Translations under genes and position numbers: made by a program
Notes under the pieces: model-generated
Databases searched by the model: none
The model's input: only the letters and a program-made list of their open reading frames with translations
Told to the model about the DNA's origin: nothing
NCBI RefSeq assembly: GCF_029603155.1
Contig: NZ_JAPMUA010000004.1
Location: forward strand, 248,001-312,000
Source of the DNA: Galbibacter pacificus
Lineage (GTDB): Bacteria; Bacteroidota; Bacteroidia; Flavobacteriales; Flavobacteriaceae
Reading direction: 5' to 3'
DNA length: 64,000 nt
In this document: positions 52,498 to 60,910 of the stretch, piece by piece
How positions within the stretch are numbered: position 1 is the stretch's first letter
Layout of the letters: each line of letters begins with the position of its first letter

Positions 52498-53526
52498 ATG
52501 ATAAAAAACGACCTTTTTTTAAAAGCCCTGAAAGGAGAAACCGTGCAAAGGCCCCCGGTTTGGATGATGCGCCAAGCAGGAAGGTATTTGCCCGAATTTA
52601 TGGCGTTGAAAGACAAATACGATTTTTTTACCCGCTGCCGAACACCAGAGTTGGCCGCCGAAATTACCGTACAACCCATTCGTATTGTTAAGCCCGATGC
52701 GGCTATTTTATTTTCAGATATTTTGGTCATTCCACAGGCCATGAACATTGAAGTGGAAATGAAACCCGGCCTGGGGCCATGGTTGCCAAATCCAATCCGG
52801 ATAGCCAAAGACGTCGATCAGGTAATTGTTCCCGATATCAATGAAGAACTGGGCTACGTTATGGATGCCATTAAGCTTACCAAAGAAATGTTGAACAACG
52901 AAGTTCCGCTAATTGGTTTTGCCGGTTCCCCATGGACCATTCTTTGTTATGCGGTTGAAGGAAAAGGCTCAAAAAGTTTTGATACTGCCAAGGGTTTTTG
53001 CTTTTCGCAACCCGAAGCTGCCCATGCTTTGCTCCAAAAAATAACCGACACTACTATTCTTTACCTTAAAGAAAAAGTGAAAAACGGGGTTAATGCCGTT
53101 CAGATTTTCGATTCTTGGGGCGGAATGCTTTCTCCTGTTGATTATCAAGAGTTTTCCTGGAAATACATCTACCAAATCGTAGAGGCCTTGGCCGGTGAAA
53201 CCGAAGTAATTGTATTTGGAAAAGGCTGCTGGTTTGCTTTAAATGATATGGCAAAAAGTAAAGCTTCTGCTTTGGGCATAGATTGGACATGCTCGCCTAA
53301 AAACGCACGGTATTTAACCGGCGGGAATATCACTTTACAGGGGAATTTCGACCCATCCCGATTGCTATCACCCATTCCGACCATTAAGAAAATGGTACAC
53401 GAAATGATCGATGCCTTTGGGAAAGATAAATATGTCGTGAATCTGGGGCACGGAATTTTACCAAATATTCCCGTAGACCATGCCAAAGCCTTTATCGAAG
53501 CGGTCAAAGAATACGAACACAAATAA
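52498..53526 (+). CDS. hemE: Uroporphyrinogen decarboxylase
   Basis: Removes four carboxyl groups from uroporphyrinogen III to make coproporphyrinogen III. It has 342 residues, the family length. The signature RPPVWMMRQAGRYLPEF near the start, the YDFFTRCRTPELAAEITVQP segment, GSPWTILCYAVEG, and the Asp in IDWTCSP near the end are all present; no cofactor is needed. It follows hemD after a 91-bp spacer with a hairpin and precedes an unknown gene by 1 bp. Confidence 0.97.
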   Translation: MIKNDLFLKALKGETVQRPPVWMMRQAGRYLPEFMALKDKYDFFTRCRTPELAAEITVQPIRIVKPDAAILFSDILVIPQAMNIEVEMKPGLGPWLPNPIRIAKDVDQVIVPDINEELGYVMDAIKLTKEMLNNEVPLIGFAGSPWTILCYAVEGKGSKSFDTAKGFCFSQPEAAHALLQKITDTTILYLKEKVKNGVNAVQIFDSWGGMLSPVDYQEFSWKYIYQIVEALAGETEVIVFGKGCWFALNDMAKSKASALGIDWTCSPKNARYLTGGNITLQGNFDPSRLLSPIPTIKKMVHEMIDAFGKDKYVVNLGHGILPNIPVDHAKAFIEAVKEYEHK

Positions 53527-53527
53527 A

Positions 53528-54406
53528 ATGAATCTCGGACGCATCATAAAGTCGCTTTCATGGAAACAGCTTATTAAGTTGGTTTCTTTTGCATTAATGC
53601 GGCCTATTTTTTTTTACTGTTTTGTAAAAGCCACTAAGCAATGCATAGGCATGTCTACCAGCTATTTTGGCAAGACACACCATAAAAACAACAAAGCCAA
53701 TGCATACAGGCATGCACTGTGGAACATGTTAATTGCCTATCGTTCAACCAAAGCAGGAAAGAGCCTTTCCAAGGCATTGGATTGGGCAAAAACCATAACC
53801 GATTGGCATGAATCGGCTTTTGCGAATAAAGACTTAGAGAAAGCAATGGACTTGCACAACAATAAAATGGGACGCATTTGGTTTGAAAAAATATATCGGC
53901 AAAACAATGTTTTATCGACTACAGACCTTCATCATAAGTTGATGAAAGAGCTTGATCTGAGCGAAAAAGTTTCAACCGTCAATTCCTCAGCATTTGTTTT
54001 AAAAACCTTAGTTTATATTAATAATTGTATAGATGTATTCACGTTTGAAAATTATCAGTTTAAAATGGATGATCAAGGGTTCATTCCTTTATCCGAATTT
54101 GCCGACCTATTATTCGAGAATGATGTTGTAAGCCTTGCCCGAATTGTCACCGAACAACCTGACGATGTCCTGTTCAAGAAAAAAAATGTAAAGCATAACA
54201 TCCGCTTTAAAAAAGTAGAAATTCCACCAGAACCTATGTTTCCGGACATAACGCATAGAATAGCATGCCAAGGTGGCATCCACAAAGATTCCTTTGCTGA
54301 TTATACTGAAATTATGCGATCGCTTCAAAAGCAATCCAGTGAATGGTTTGAAAAATTTGTAGACGATTATAATGAAGAAGTAAAAAAACGATTTCCAAAA
54401 AGATAA
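53528..54406 (+). CDS. Unknown protein, DUF6973-like (His/Asn-rich motif)
   Basis: 292 residues from the ATG at 53528, one base after the hemE stop. The central part NAYRHALWNMLIAYRSTKAG...WAKTITDWHESAF...AMDLHNNKMGR (about 60-125) has the spaced His, Asn, Asp and Glu residues of the DUF6973 type; I assign it with moderate confidence. These conserved polar residues could bind a metal. The C-terminal half has no features I recognise. No signal peptide is clear, but a hydrophobic stretch (about 22-37) occurs near the start. Being fused to the haem operon by spacing does not establish a haem role. Confidence 0.68.
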   Translation: MNLGRIIKSLSWKQLIKLVSFALMRPIFFYCFVKATKQCIGMSTSYFGKTHHKNNKANAYRHALWNMLIAYRSTKAGKSLSKALDWAKTITDWHESAFANKDLEKAMDLHNNKMGRIWFEKIYRQNNVLSTTDLHHKLMKELDLSEKVSTVNSSAFVLKTLVYINNCIDVFTFENYQFKMDDQGFIPLSEFADLLFENDVVSLARIVTEQPDDVLFKKKNVKHNIRFKKVEIPPEPMFPDITHRIACQGGIHKDSFADYTEIMRSLQKQSSEWFEKFVDDYNEEVKKRFPKR

Positions 54407-54433
54407 TTCTTAAAAACACATCCCATTTTCAAC

Positions 54434-55978
54434 ATGCATAAGCTCATCATTTTTATACTATTATTTTCCGTTGTTAAAGGATTCGGTCAAGAACTGGAAT
54501 TCAATCCTAAAAAAGATCATCCTTATTCCTTTGAAACCGAATTTCTTATTTTAAAAGAATCCGTTATTGAACTAGCGCTTAAAACAGATATCGAAGCCAC
54601 TTTCTTAAAGGATGATGCAAGTTTCAATATGAAGGTCAACAGGTTTCAATTGAATTCTATGGGGTTTAACATCGACAGCAGAAACCCTAAAAGTTTGGGA
54701 AGGGATAGCACAAAAATTCGACAATTAACATCCAAACCATTTATCTTTCAGATTGATGAAGGAACTATGAAACTGGTAAGCCATAAAAATATGGAGAATG
54801 CTAATAAAGTACAAGATATCTTAAAAGAATTGGGGAAGTATTGCAATCCCACTTACAATAAACTATACAAAGACATTGTTTTAAAAAAAGGATATTCTTG
54901 GAGTACAACCGATTCAATTTCAAGTAAATTACTCGATGCCAAAGCACAACCCGTAACGTTTCACTATACAGTTGAAAACATCAATAGGAAAGAAGCCATC
55001 ATATACGGAAAGAGTACTTTGGAAGAAAAACACGGCACCATCTATATGGCCGTAAAATATATTTTGGACAAGAAAACAGGAATACCTCTTTACACCAAGT
55101 ATATATCGTATGGTGACGACGTAATCACCTTAATGATAAACAAGGCCGAAAATTATGAAGCCCCAAACATGTATGATGAATACATGGCAATAGAACCTGC
55201 CCTGAATTATCTCAGCTATATGAAATATAGCAACTTAGGCTTTGACCCTATAACATATACTTATAAGAAAAACCCTTTGACAACCGATAAAGAAAAACTC
55301 GAAAAAATTATCGGGCAATCTTTAGATAGCTTAACCATTGATAGTCCCGGTCTCAGCAATATGTATTTTCTTTCCGGATATAGAAACAAAAATGCAGCTG
55401 TTTTAGATTCTCTTTTAACCGGAACATATGCAGAGGTAAATGCTATTCGTTTTATAGATAAAAATGGAGAAACCATGGATATAAAGCCCAATACCAATAT
55501 AAAATACTACACACCAATGTATATGGGGCCTTATCATCCAGGTTTGTACCAAAAGGAAAAAGAAAGTATGGTAGCAAAAGTCGAACTGGATATTACCACA
55601 AATAGCCCCACCAAAAGGAAAACCGTTCATCTAACATCCTCCGTAGAAGAGAATGCCGATTACCATTTTAAATTATCTGATAGTACGGCCATTATAAGCT
55701 TTAAAAACTACCTCAATATTGATTATAAGTCCTTTAGATTTTATGACAAGGATGGCAACGAGCTAACTGCTGAGTGGGTTCCTAATTACATGAATGAAAG
55801 TTTTATCGTAAGCCATGACGCTTTTACACAAAAATTCATTGAGCAAGTGCCGGGCGAAAAGAAGATTCTATACAGTATGAAATTCATTGTGAAAAATGCC
55901 ATAAAAATGACATTCGATATTCTTACTGGGGATATAAAATTCAGGTACAAAAAAACAATTTCCAAGAAACACTCATAA
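54434..55978 (+). CDS. Exported protein of unknown function
   Basis: 514 residues with a signal peptide (MHKLIIFILLFSVVKGFGQ). The mature protein is rich in beta strands and charged residues. An N-terminal block (KDHPYSFETEFLILKESVIELALKTDIEATF) looks like a beta-sandwich and a later block (about 295-345, QSLDSLTIDSPGLSNMYFLSGY) is less clear. I recognise no family or catalytic motif. It begins 27 bp after the previous unknown gene and ends 3 bp before the next, so it is one transcription unit with the haem genes. Codon use looks like its neighbours. Confidence 0.7.
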   Translation: MHKLIIFILLFSVVKGFGQELEFNPKKDHPYSFETEFLILKESVIELALKTDIEATFLKDDASFNMKVNRFQLNSMGFNIDSRNPKSLGRDSTKIRQLTSKPFIFQIDEGTMKLVSHKNMENANKVQDILKELGKYCNPTYNKLYKDIVLKKGYSWSTTDSISSKLLDAKAQPVTFHYTVENINRKEAIIYGKSTLEEKHGTIYMAVKYILDKKTGIPLYTKYISYGDDVITLMINKAENYEAPNMYDEYMAIEPALNYLSYMKYSNLGFDPITYTYKKNPLTTDKEKLEKIIGQSLDSLTIDSPGLSNMYFLSGYRNKNAAVLDSLLTGTYAEVNAIRFIDKNGETMDIKPNTNIKYYTPMYMGPYHPGLYQKEKESMVAKVELDITTNSPTKRKTVHLTSSVEENADYHFKLSDSTAIISFKNYLNIDYKSFRFYDKDGNELTAEWVPNYMNESFIVSHDAFTQKFIEQVPGEKKILYSMKFIVKNAIKMTFDILTGDIKFRYKKTISKKHS

Positions 55979-55981
55979 AAA

Positions 55982-56602
55982 ATGCCGGTTAGGATCATTG
56001 AAAAATACGACAGACAATTTGAATATGCTGGTATTTTAATGAATGCATTTATTGTATACCAATTTTTGCAACTCTGGTTTTTCCCACGACTCAACCAAGC
56101 AGAAAAAATCTATTCCATGTCGTCGTTAATGGCCTTTGAGTTTGTGTTGGTACATTCGGGTGTTTTTATGGCATTGATGCCCAAAAAATGGTCGCTTATC
56201 GTCTTTGTCCCCTTTTACGGTCTTTTTGCTTATGCTTTTAATAAATCGATGCCCAATAACGTTATTTTAATTACCTATATGTTTGTAATTTTAAACAGAA
56301 TGCGTTTTGCCTTTTTTAATGTCGATAAAAAATTAAAAGACCGAACTATTCTTTTTTCTATTATTGCCCTTATTGCCTATTTTGTATTACTATTTATAGT
56401 AGCCTTTAGCTCAAAAATACTTCCCCCTTTTGGACTTACAAACGAATTTTTAAACACATCGGGGTACAACGAGCTTAAAAACAGCTCGGGAGGCTCGGGA
56501 GGTTTGTTTTTAGATGCCCCACAAACAGGATTACTTATGGGGGTTTTATACTACAGCGTGCTCACCATTATTGAAGCCAAATTAATTTCATATAAAAAAT
56601 GA
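55982..56602 (+). CDS. Integral membrane protein of unknown function
   Basis: 206 residues with about five hydrophobic segments (about 16-33, 49-64, 68-84, 95-107, 120-143 and a last one near 178-195). There is no recognised motif. It has a soluble loop with serine and glycine repeats (KNSSGGSGGLFLDAP, about 165). Located 3 bp after the exported unknown protein and 7 bp before hemF, so co-transcription with hemF is nearly certain. Possible role in membrane-bound steps of haem synthesis or an unrelated passenger. Confidence 0.68.
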   Translation: MPVRIIEKYDRQFEYAGILMNAFIVYQFLQLWFFPRLNQAEKIYSMSSLMAFEFVLVHSGVFMALMPKKWSLIVFVPFYGLFAYAFNKSMPNNVILITYMFVILNRMRFAFFNVDKKLKDRTILFSIIALIAYFVLLFIVAFSSKILPPFGLTNEFLNTSGYNELKNSSGGSGGLFLDAPQTGLLMGVLYYSVLTIIEAKLISYKK

Positions 56603-56609
56603 AATCAAC

Positions 56610-57512
56610 ATGAAAGAAAAGTTTTATCAATACATACAAAACCTGCAAGACACCATTACGTCCAAACTGGAAGCAATTGATGGGAAAGCCTCTTTTCAAC
56701 AAGACCTTTGGGAACGTGCCGAAGGCGGTGGGGGAAGAACGCGGGTTATAGAAAACGGCAACGTTTTTGAAAAAGGCGGCGTAAATATCTCGGCTGTTCA
56801 CGGTCCACTTGCCCCGGCCATGCAAAAATATTTTAATATGAATGATTGCGATTTTTTTGCCTGCGGACTGAGTTTGGTGCTACACCCCAAAAATCCATTT
56901 GTCCCGACCGTTCATGCCAATTGGCGTTATTTTGAAATGTATAATAAAAAAGGAGAAGTCATCGATAATTGGTTTGGCGGTGGTCAAGATTTAACCCCAT
57001 ATTATTTATTTGAAGAAGATGCCAAACACTTCCATCAAGTATGCAAAATAGCCTGCAATAAGCACGATGCAGCTTTTTACCCCGATTTTAAACAGAAATG
57101 CGACAACTATTTCTGGAATGCTCACCGAAATGAAGCCCGCGGAATTGGCGGCTTGTTTTTTGATTACTGCAAAGCTGAAAACGGCAAGAATATGGAAGAT
57201 TGGTACAATTTTGTAACCGAAGTTGGCAATAGCTTTTTAGAGGCATATGTTCCTATTGTTGAAAAAAGAAAGGATATCCCTTTTTCAGATGAAAACAGAA
57301 ATTGGCAGGAAATACGCCGTGGACGTTATGTAGAGTTTAATTTGGTGCACGACAAAGGCACCTTGTTCGGGCTCAAAACCAATGGCCGTATTGAGAGTAT
57401 TTTAATGAGCCTGCCGCCACATGTACAATGGGTTTACGACCATCATCCGGAAAAGGGAAGTGAGGAAGAAAAATTGGTCAATGCACTAAAACAACCAAGG
57501 AAATGGGTATAA
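56610..57512 (+). CDS. hemF: Coproporphyrinogen III oxidase, oxygen-dependent
   Basis: 300 residues, the normal length for HemF, which uses O2 to convert coproporphyrinogen III to protoporphyrinogen IX. The family pieces FQQDLWERAEGGGGRTRVIENG, FFACGLSLVLHPKNPFVPTVHANWRYFE, WFGGGQDLTPYY, and RRGRYVEFNLVHDKGTLFGLKT are intact. The oxygen requirement points to an aerobic organism; the anaerobic HemN/HemW is not seen here. Its 3' end overlaps the DUF4421 gene by 10 bp. Confidence 0.97.
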   Translation: MKEKFYQYIQNLQDTITSKLEAIDGKASFQQDLWERAEGGGGRTRVIENGNVFEKGGVNISAVHGPLAPAMQKYFNMNDCDFFACGLSLVLHPKNPFVPTVHANWRYFEMYNKKGEVIDNWFGGGQDLTPYYLFEEDAKHFHQVCKIACNKHDAAFYPDFKQKCDNYFWNAHRNEARGIGGLFFDYCKAENGKNMEDWYNFVTEVGNSFLEAYVPIVEKRKDIPFSDENRNWQEIRRGRYVEFNLVHDKGTLFGLKTNGRIESILMSLPPHVQWVYDHHPEKGSEEEKLVNALKQPRKWV

Positions 57513-58468
57513 AAAAGGAACTTTTTATTTGTTTTGTTTTTGCGGGTTCTTATTGTTTTGCGCAAGTAGACAGTACGGCAAGCACTAACTATATTCAAAA
57601 ATATCACGATAAAATTGCCCTAAAACTATTGTTTATCAATGCCCCAAACAATTTCTTTTTCACCGATGAAAACGACGATATAAAATACAACATTATCCCC
57701 AATAAAAAAGAACGAATCGCTCTAAATGTACAATACCGTGCAATTGAATTTGGCGTGGGCATCTCCCCTAACTTTCTGCCCGGAAATGACCCGGACAGCA
57801 ATGCCGAAATCTATAACCTTAATTTCAGGAGCTTTTACAAAGGCTGGGTCTGTAACTTAAGCTTTTATCATCAAAAAGGATTCGACATTAGCTATGATGG
57901 TACCCGAACAGAAGCTCCAAAATTTGAAACCAATAAAATTGGTGGCTCTATTGCCTATTCCTTCAACGAAAACTTCTCGTACAGGGCAACCATCGGGCAA
58001 CGCGAATGGCAACGTAAAAATGCCGGGAGCTTTATGCCGAGTGTATATTGGTTTTATACAAACTTTGTTATGGAATCCAGCGGGTTCGACAATAATAACG
58101 GTGCCTTTAATATAGCCTTGGCACCTTCATATTTTTACAATTATGTAATAGGTAAAAATATTTTACTCACTGCGGGCACTTCTGCGGGATTTGGTTTAAA
58201 TTACAACAATTTTGGCGATGAAACATCCATAAAACCCTTGTATGAGTTTGCCCTTAATGCAGGCGTAAGCTTTAATTACAACCGCTTTTTTTATGGCGTA
58301 CAGGGCAATGTTATTTTTTTAAAACAAAAACTGAACAACTATATGCGTTTAAGCGATAATATTACCTATGTAAATGTGCATGTAGGCTATCGCTTTCCGG
58401 CCCCCAAGGCACTTACCAAAACAGCAGACAAAATCAACGAAAAACTTAACTTACCTAAAGAAGATTAA
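57503..58468 (+). CDS. DUF4421 family outer-membrane protein
   Basis: 321 residues with a signal sequence (to about SYCFAQ, 20) and a barrel-like beta pattern. The pieces NNFFFTDENDDIKYNIIPNKKERIALNVQYRAIEFGVGISPNFLPGNDPDSN and KGWVCNLSFYHQKGFDISYDG are characteristic of DUF4421, a Bacteroidetes family without assigned function. It overlaps the hemF end by 10 bp and is followed by hemB after 25 bp, so it is part of the haem transcription unit. A role in haem or haem-precursor passage is only a guess. Confidence 0.85.
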   Translation: MGIKKELFICFVFAGSYCFAQVDSTASTNYIQKYHDKIALKLLFINAPNNFFFTDENDDIKYNIIPNKKERIALNVQYRAIEFGVGISPNFLPGNDPDSNAEIYNLNFRSFYKGWVCNLSFYHQKGFDISYDGTRTEAPKFETNKIGGSIAYSFNENFSYRATIGQREWQRKNAGSFMPSVYWFYTNFVMESSGFDNNNGAFNIALAPSYFYNYVIGKNILLTAGTSAGFGLNYNNFGDETSIKPLYEFALNAGVSFNYNRFFYGVQGNVIFLKQKLNNYMRLSDNITYVNVHVGYRFPAPKALTKTADKINEKLNLPKED

Positions 58469-58493
58469 ATTAAAACTAGTAAATTCAACAATT

Positions 58494-59483
58494 ATGTATC
58501 CGCTAAAAAGAAACAGACGCTTAAGAAGCAATGAATCCATTAGGAACCTAGTTCAAGAAACTGTTATTACCCCTAACGATTTTTTGGTGCCGCTTTTTGT
58601 GGTTGAAGGAAAAAACACAAAAGAAGAAATAGCTTCCATGCCCAATTATTACCGGTTTAGTCTGGATTTACTTGAAAAGGAAGTAAAAGAATTATGGCAA
58701 CTTGGGTTAAAATCGGTGTTATTGTTTGTAAAAGTACCCGAAAACTTAAAAGACAATAAAGGCACCGAAGCCCTGAATCCAAACGGATTGATGCAACGCG
58801 CCATCAAAACCGTAAAAAATGCCGTTCCAGACATCCTGGTAATGACCGATGTTGCATTAGACCCCTACTCTGCTTATGGGCACGACGGTATTGTGGAAAA
58901 TGGCGAAATTTTAAACGATGCCTCTGCCGAGGTACTGGCAAAAATGGCACTTTCGCACGCTCAGGCCGGCGCCAATTTTGTGGCTCCAAGCGATATGATG
59001 GACGGAAGGATCTTAACCATGCGGCAAACACTGGAAAACGAAAGCTTTTACAATACTGGAATAATGAGTTATAGTGCCAAATATGCATCCGCTTTTTATG
59101 GTCCGTTTCGCGATGCCTTAGATTCGGCTCCCGTAGACGCAAAAGATATTCCAAAAGATAAAAAAACCTATCAAATGGACCCCTCTAACCGGACAGAAGC
59201 CATAAAAGAAACCCAGATGGACATAGATGAAGGCGCCGATATTGTAATGATAAAACCGGGCTTATGCTATTTAGATATTGTACGCGACCTAAAAAATGCT
59301 TTTCAAGTGCCCATTGCCGTATATCAGGTAAGTGGCGAATATGCTATGATTAAAGCAGCGGCCGAAAAAGGATGGCTCAATCACGATGCGGTTGTTTTAG
59401 AACAAACCATGGCCATAAAAAGAGCCGGTGCCGACATTATTGCTTCCTATTTTGCCAAAGATGTAGTGAAATTAATCTCGTAA
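58494..59483 (+). CDS. hemB: Delta-aminolevulinic acid dehydratase (porphobilinogen synthase)
   Basis: Condenses two 5-aminolevulinates to porphobilinogen. It has 329 residues with the two Schiff-base lysine regions, ...FYGPFRDALDSAPVD-KDIPKDKKTYQMDP and ADIVMIKPGLCYLDIV (active Lys in MIKPG). The usual zinc-site cysteines are absent: the position reads TDVALDPYSAYGHDG, the D-x-A-L-D form of Mg2+-type HemB instead of DxCxC. Its ATG at 58494 follows the DUF4421 gene by 25 bp. It is the last gene of the haem block. Confidence 0.96.
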   Translation: MYPLKRNRRLRSNESIRNLVQETVITPNDFLVPLFVVEGKNTKEEIASMPNYYRFSLDLLEKEVKELWQLGLKSVLLFVKVPENLKDNKGTEALNPNGLMQRAIKTVKNAVPDILVMTDVALDPYSAYGHDGIVENGEILNDASAEVLAKMALSHAQAGANFVAPSDMMDGRILTMRQTLENESFYNTGIMSYSAKYASAFYGPFRDALDSAPVDAKDIPKDKKTYQMDPSNRTEAIKETQMDIDEGADIVMIKPGLCYLDIVRDLKNAFQVPIAVYQVSGEYAMIKAAAEKGWLNHDAVVLEQTMAIKRAGADIIASYFAKDVVKLIS

Positions 59484-59499
59484 AAACCCAAACAATACG

Positions 59500-59542
59500 T
59501 CATATCGAACAGATGTGAGATATCTCATTTTACTTGATATGA
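59500..59542. repeat. Palindromic repeat after hemB
   Basis: Outer arms TCATATC (59500-59506) and GATATGA (59536-59542) enclose a perfect 12-bp palindrome, TGAGATATCTCA (59516-59527). The wording resembles hairpin repeats found many times in flavobacterial genomes, but I cannot check for other copies here. No T run follows, so it is not a normal terminator. Confidence 0.5.
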
Positions 59543-59619
59543 TGGGCTTCATTTAAAAAAAACATTTTGCCAAAAAATTTCTGGTTAAAATCGTTATTTT
59601 TAATAACAAATAAAATGTG

Positions 59620-59841
59620 ATGGATATTCAGGCGGAAAAAACAGAATTGGTTAAAATGCTTTTGGATACTGAAAATCCGAAAATAATTGAATCAATTAAA
59701 AAAATCTTCAAAAAAGCAAATATAACGGACTTTTGGGATGATTTATCTATTGAACAACGTAAAGAAATTGAAAAAGCTTCTCGTGAAATAGAAAACGGAG
59801 AAGTAACGGATTACAATTCTTTTATGCAAAAACACAGATAA
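59620..59841 (+). CDS. Antitoxin of a RelE/ParE-type toxin-antitoxin pair
   Basis: 73 residues from the ATG at 59620 (a GTG one codon earlier is also in frame). Helical, charged protein with MDIQAEKTELVKMLLDTENPKIIESIKKIF and DDLSIEQRKEIEKASREIENGEVTDYNSFMQKHR, the pattern of small flavobacterial antitoxins without a classic DNA-binding domain at the N-terminus. It ends one base before the frame of a broken toxin gene. The antitoxin itself has no damage. Confidence 0.78.
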   Translation: MDIQAEKTELVKMLLDTENPKIIESIKKIFKKANITDFWDDLSIEQRKEIEKASREIENGEVTDYNSFMQKHR

Positions 59842-59842
59842 T

Positions 59843-60142
59843 TTGAATAGAAAAGTTGTTATTTCGAAAACAGCCGAAAGGAAATTAGATAAACTTTTCG
59901 AGTATTTAATTAAAGAATGGCCTGTTAAAGTAAAAAGAGGTTTTTGAAAAATTAGATTCATCGATAAAAATAATAAAAACCAGCCCGAAATATTTCCTGA
60001 GTCTAAAAAAGGTAAAGGTTTGAGAAAATGTGTAATCACAAAACAAACGACTCTATACTATCGATATAATTCCAAGCGAATCAATATTGTTACGGTCTTT
60101 GACACAAGACAAAATCCGTATAAACTAGATAAAGAAATATAA
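59843..60142 (+). pseudogene. RelE/ParE-type toxin, broken by two compensating frameshifts
   Basis: The frame from a TTG at 59843 to the TAA at 60140-60142 is exactly 100 codons and reads NRKVVISKTAERKLDKLF at its start and KKGKGLRKCVITKQTTLYYR...FDTRQNP at its end, typical of RelE/ParE toxins. It is interrupted by a TGA at 59945-59947. Between about 59940 and 59995 the good reading, VFEKLDSSIKIIKTSPKYF, is in the +1 frame. This needs one extra base near GGTTTTT and one missing base near TATTT. Either this is a mild pseudogene or both are sequencing errors at short homopolymers. Confidence 0.75.
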
Positions 60143-60149
60143 AAAACGA

Positions 60150-60275
60150 AAGACGAACAACGTGTCCTATAGTTCATTGCTTCTGATTTTCCTATCGGAA
60201 ATTTCTCGTAAATTTGCTATCTTCAGTTTACGGCGGAAAAATCCTCGCAGATTTTCCGCAACAAGCCATACACAA
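60150..60275. repeat. Hairpin-rich spacer, candidate dispersed repeat
   Basis: Contains TTTCC-TATC-GGAAA (around 60188-60201) and a strong hairpin, GCGGAAAAATC (60233-60243) with GATTTTCCGC (60250-60259; one base bulged). The wording recalls intergenic repeats that follow toxin genes in flavobacteria. No gene is seen between the toxin and the DinB gene (60143-60314). Confidence 0.45.
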
Positions 60276-60314
60276 AACCGATGTATTTTACATTGTAATT
60301 TATTCAAAGTCTAA

Positions 60315-60818
60315 ATGAAAAAACTGATTTTTATTACCCTTGCCCTATTTTCTTTTATAATGAAAGCACAGGATACACCCATAACAGCATTTTTAGAAAA
60401 ATGGAACAATTCGAAAGATTACCTGTTAAAAATTGCCGAAATAATGCCCGAGGAAAATTATACTTTCAAACCTACCGAAAGGGAAATGACCTTTGAGGAA
60501 CAATTACTTCATATAAAACAGAACATGGATTGGCTGGGGAATGCCTATTTTAATGCCCCAAAAATTGATGCTCACAAAAAATACGCCAATAAAGAAGCCT
60601 TGATTAATGCCTTGATTGCCTCTTTCAACAATATATATAATGCAATCGAAAAAACACGGGAAACCGACCTAAAACAAAAAGTCGATTTCTTTGCCGGCGA
60701 AAAAACCAAACTACAAACCCTTAACTTATTGCAGGATCACGTAACGCATCACCGGGGTCAACTTATTATTTACCTTAACCTTAACAACATCGAGCCTCCA
60801 AAGTATATAGGTTGGTAA
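60315..60818 (+). CDS. DinB-family protein, exported
   Basis: 167 residues with a probable signal peptide (MKKLIFITLALFSFIMKAQ). The rest is a four-helix DinB-like fold: a His in QLLHIKQNMDW (about 60) and a pair in HVTHHRGQLIIYLNLN (about 140) are the three metal-binding histidines of the superfamily. DinB-like proteins are metal-dependent thiol S-transferases or unknown; exported members are common in Bacteroidetes. It ends in PPKYIGW. It stands alone between the toxin-antitoxin scar and the CNNM gene. Confidence 0.88.
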   Translation: MKKLIFITLALFSFIMKAQDTPITAFLEKWNNSKDYLLKIAEIMPEENYTFKPTEREMTFEEQLLHIKQNMDWLGNAYFNAPKIDAHKKYANKEALINALIASFNNIYNAIEKTRETDLKQKVDFFAGEKTKLQTLNLLQDHVTHHRGQLIIYLNLNNIEPPKYIGW

Positions 60819-60910
60819 AATGCCGCTTACAATTAAACTAAAACGGCCGTACTAAAACCGTTTCTTGGTTCTTAACAGATATATACTTAAATTAGCCATA
60901 AATCACTCGT

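Noticed and set aside
59843..60142. Programmed frameshift in the toxin gene
   Set aside because: Two opposite shifts within about 55 bases, without a slippery heptamer at either site, fit indels or read errors better.
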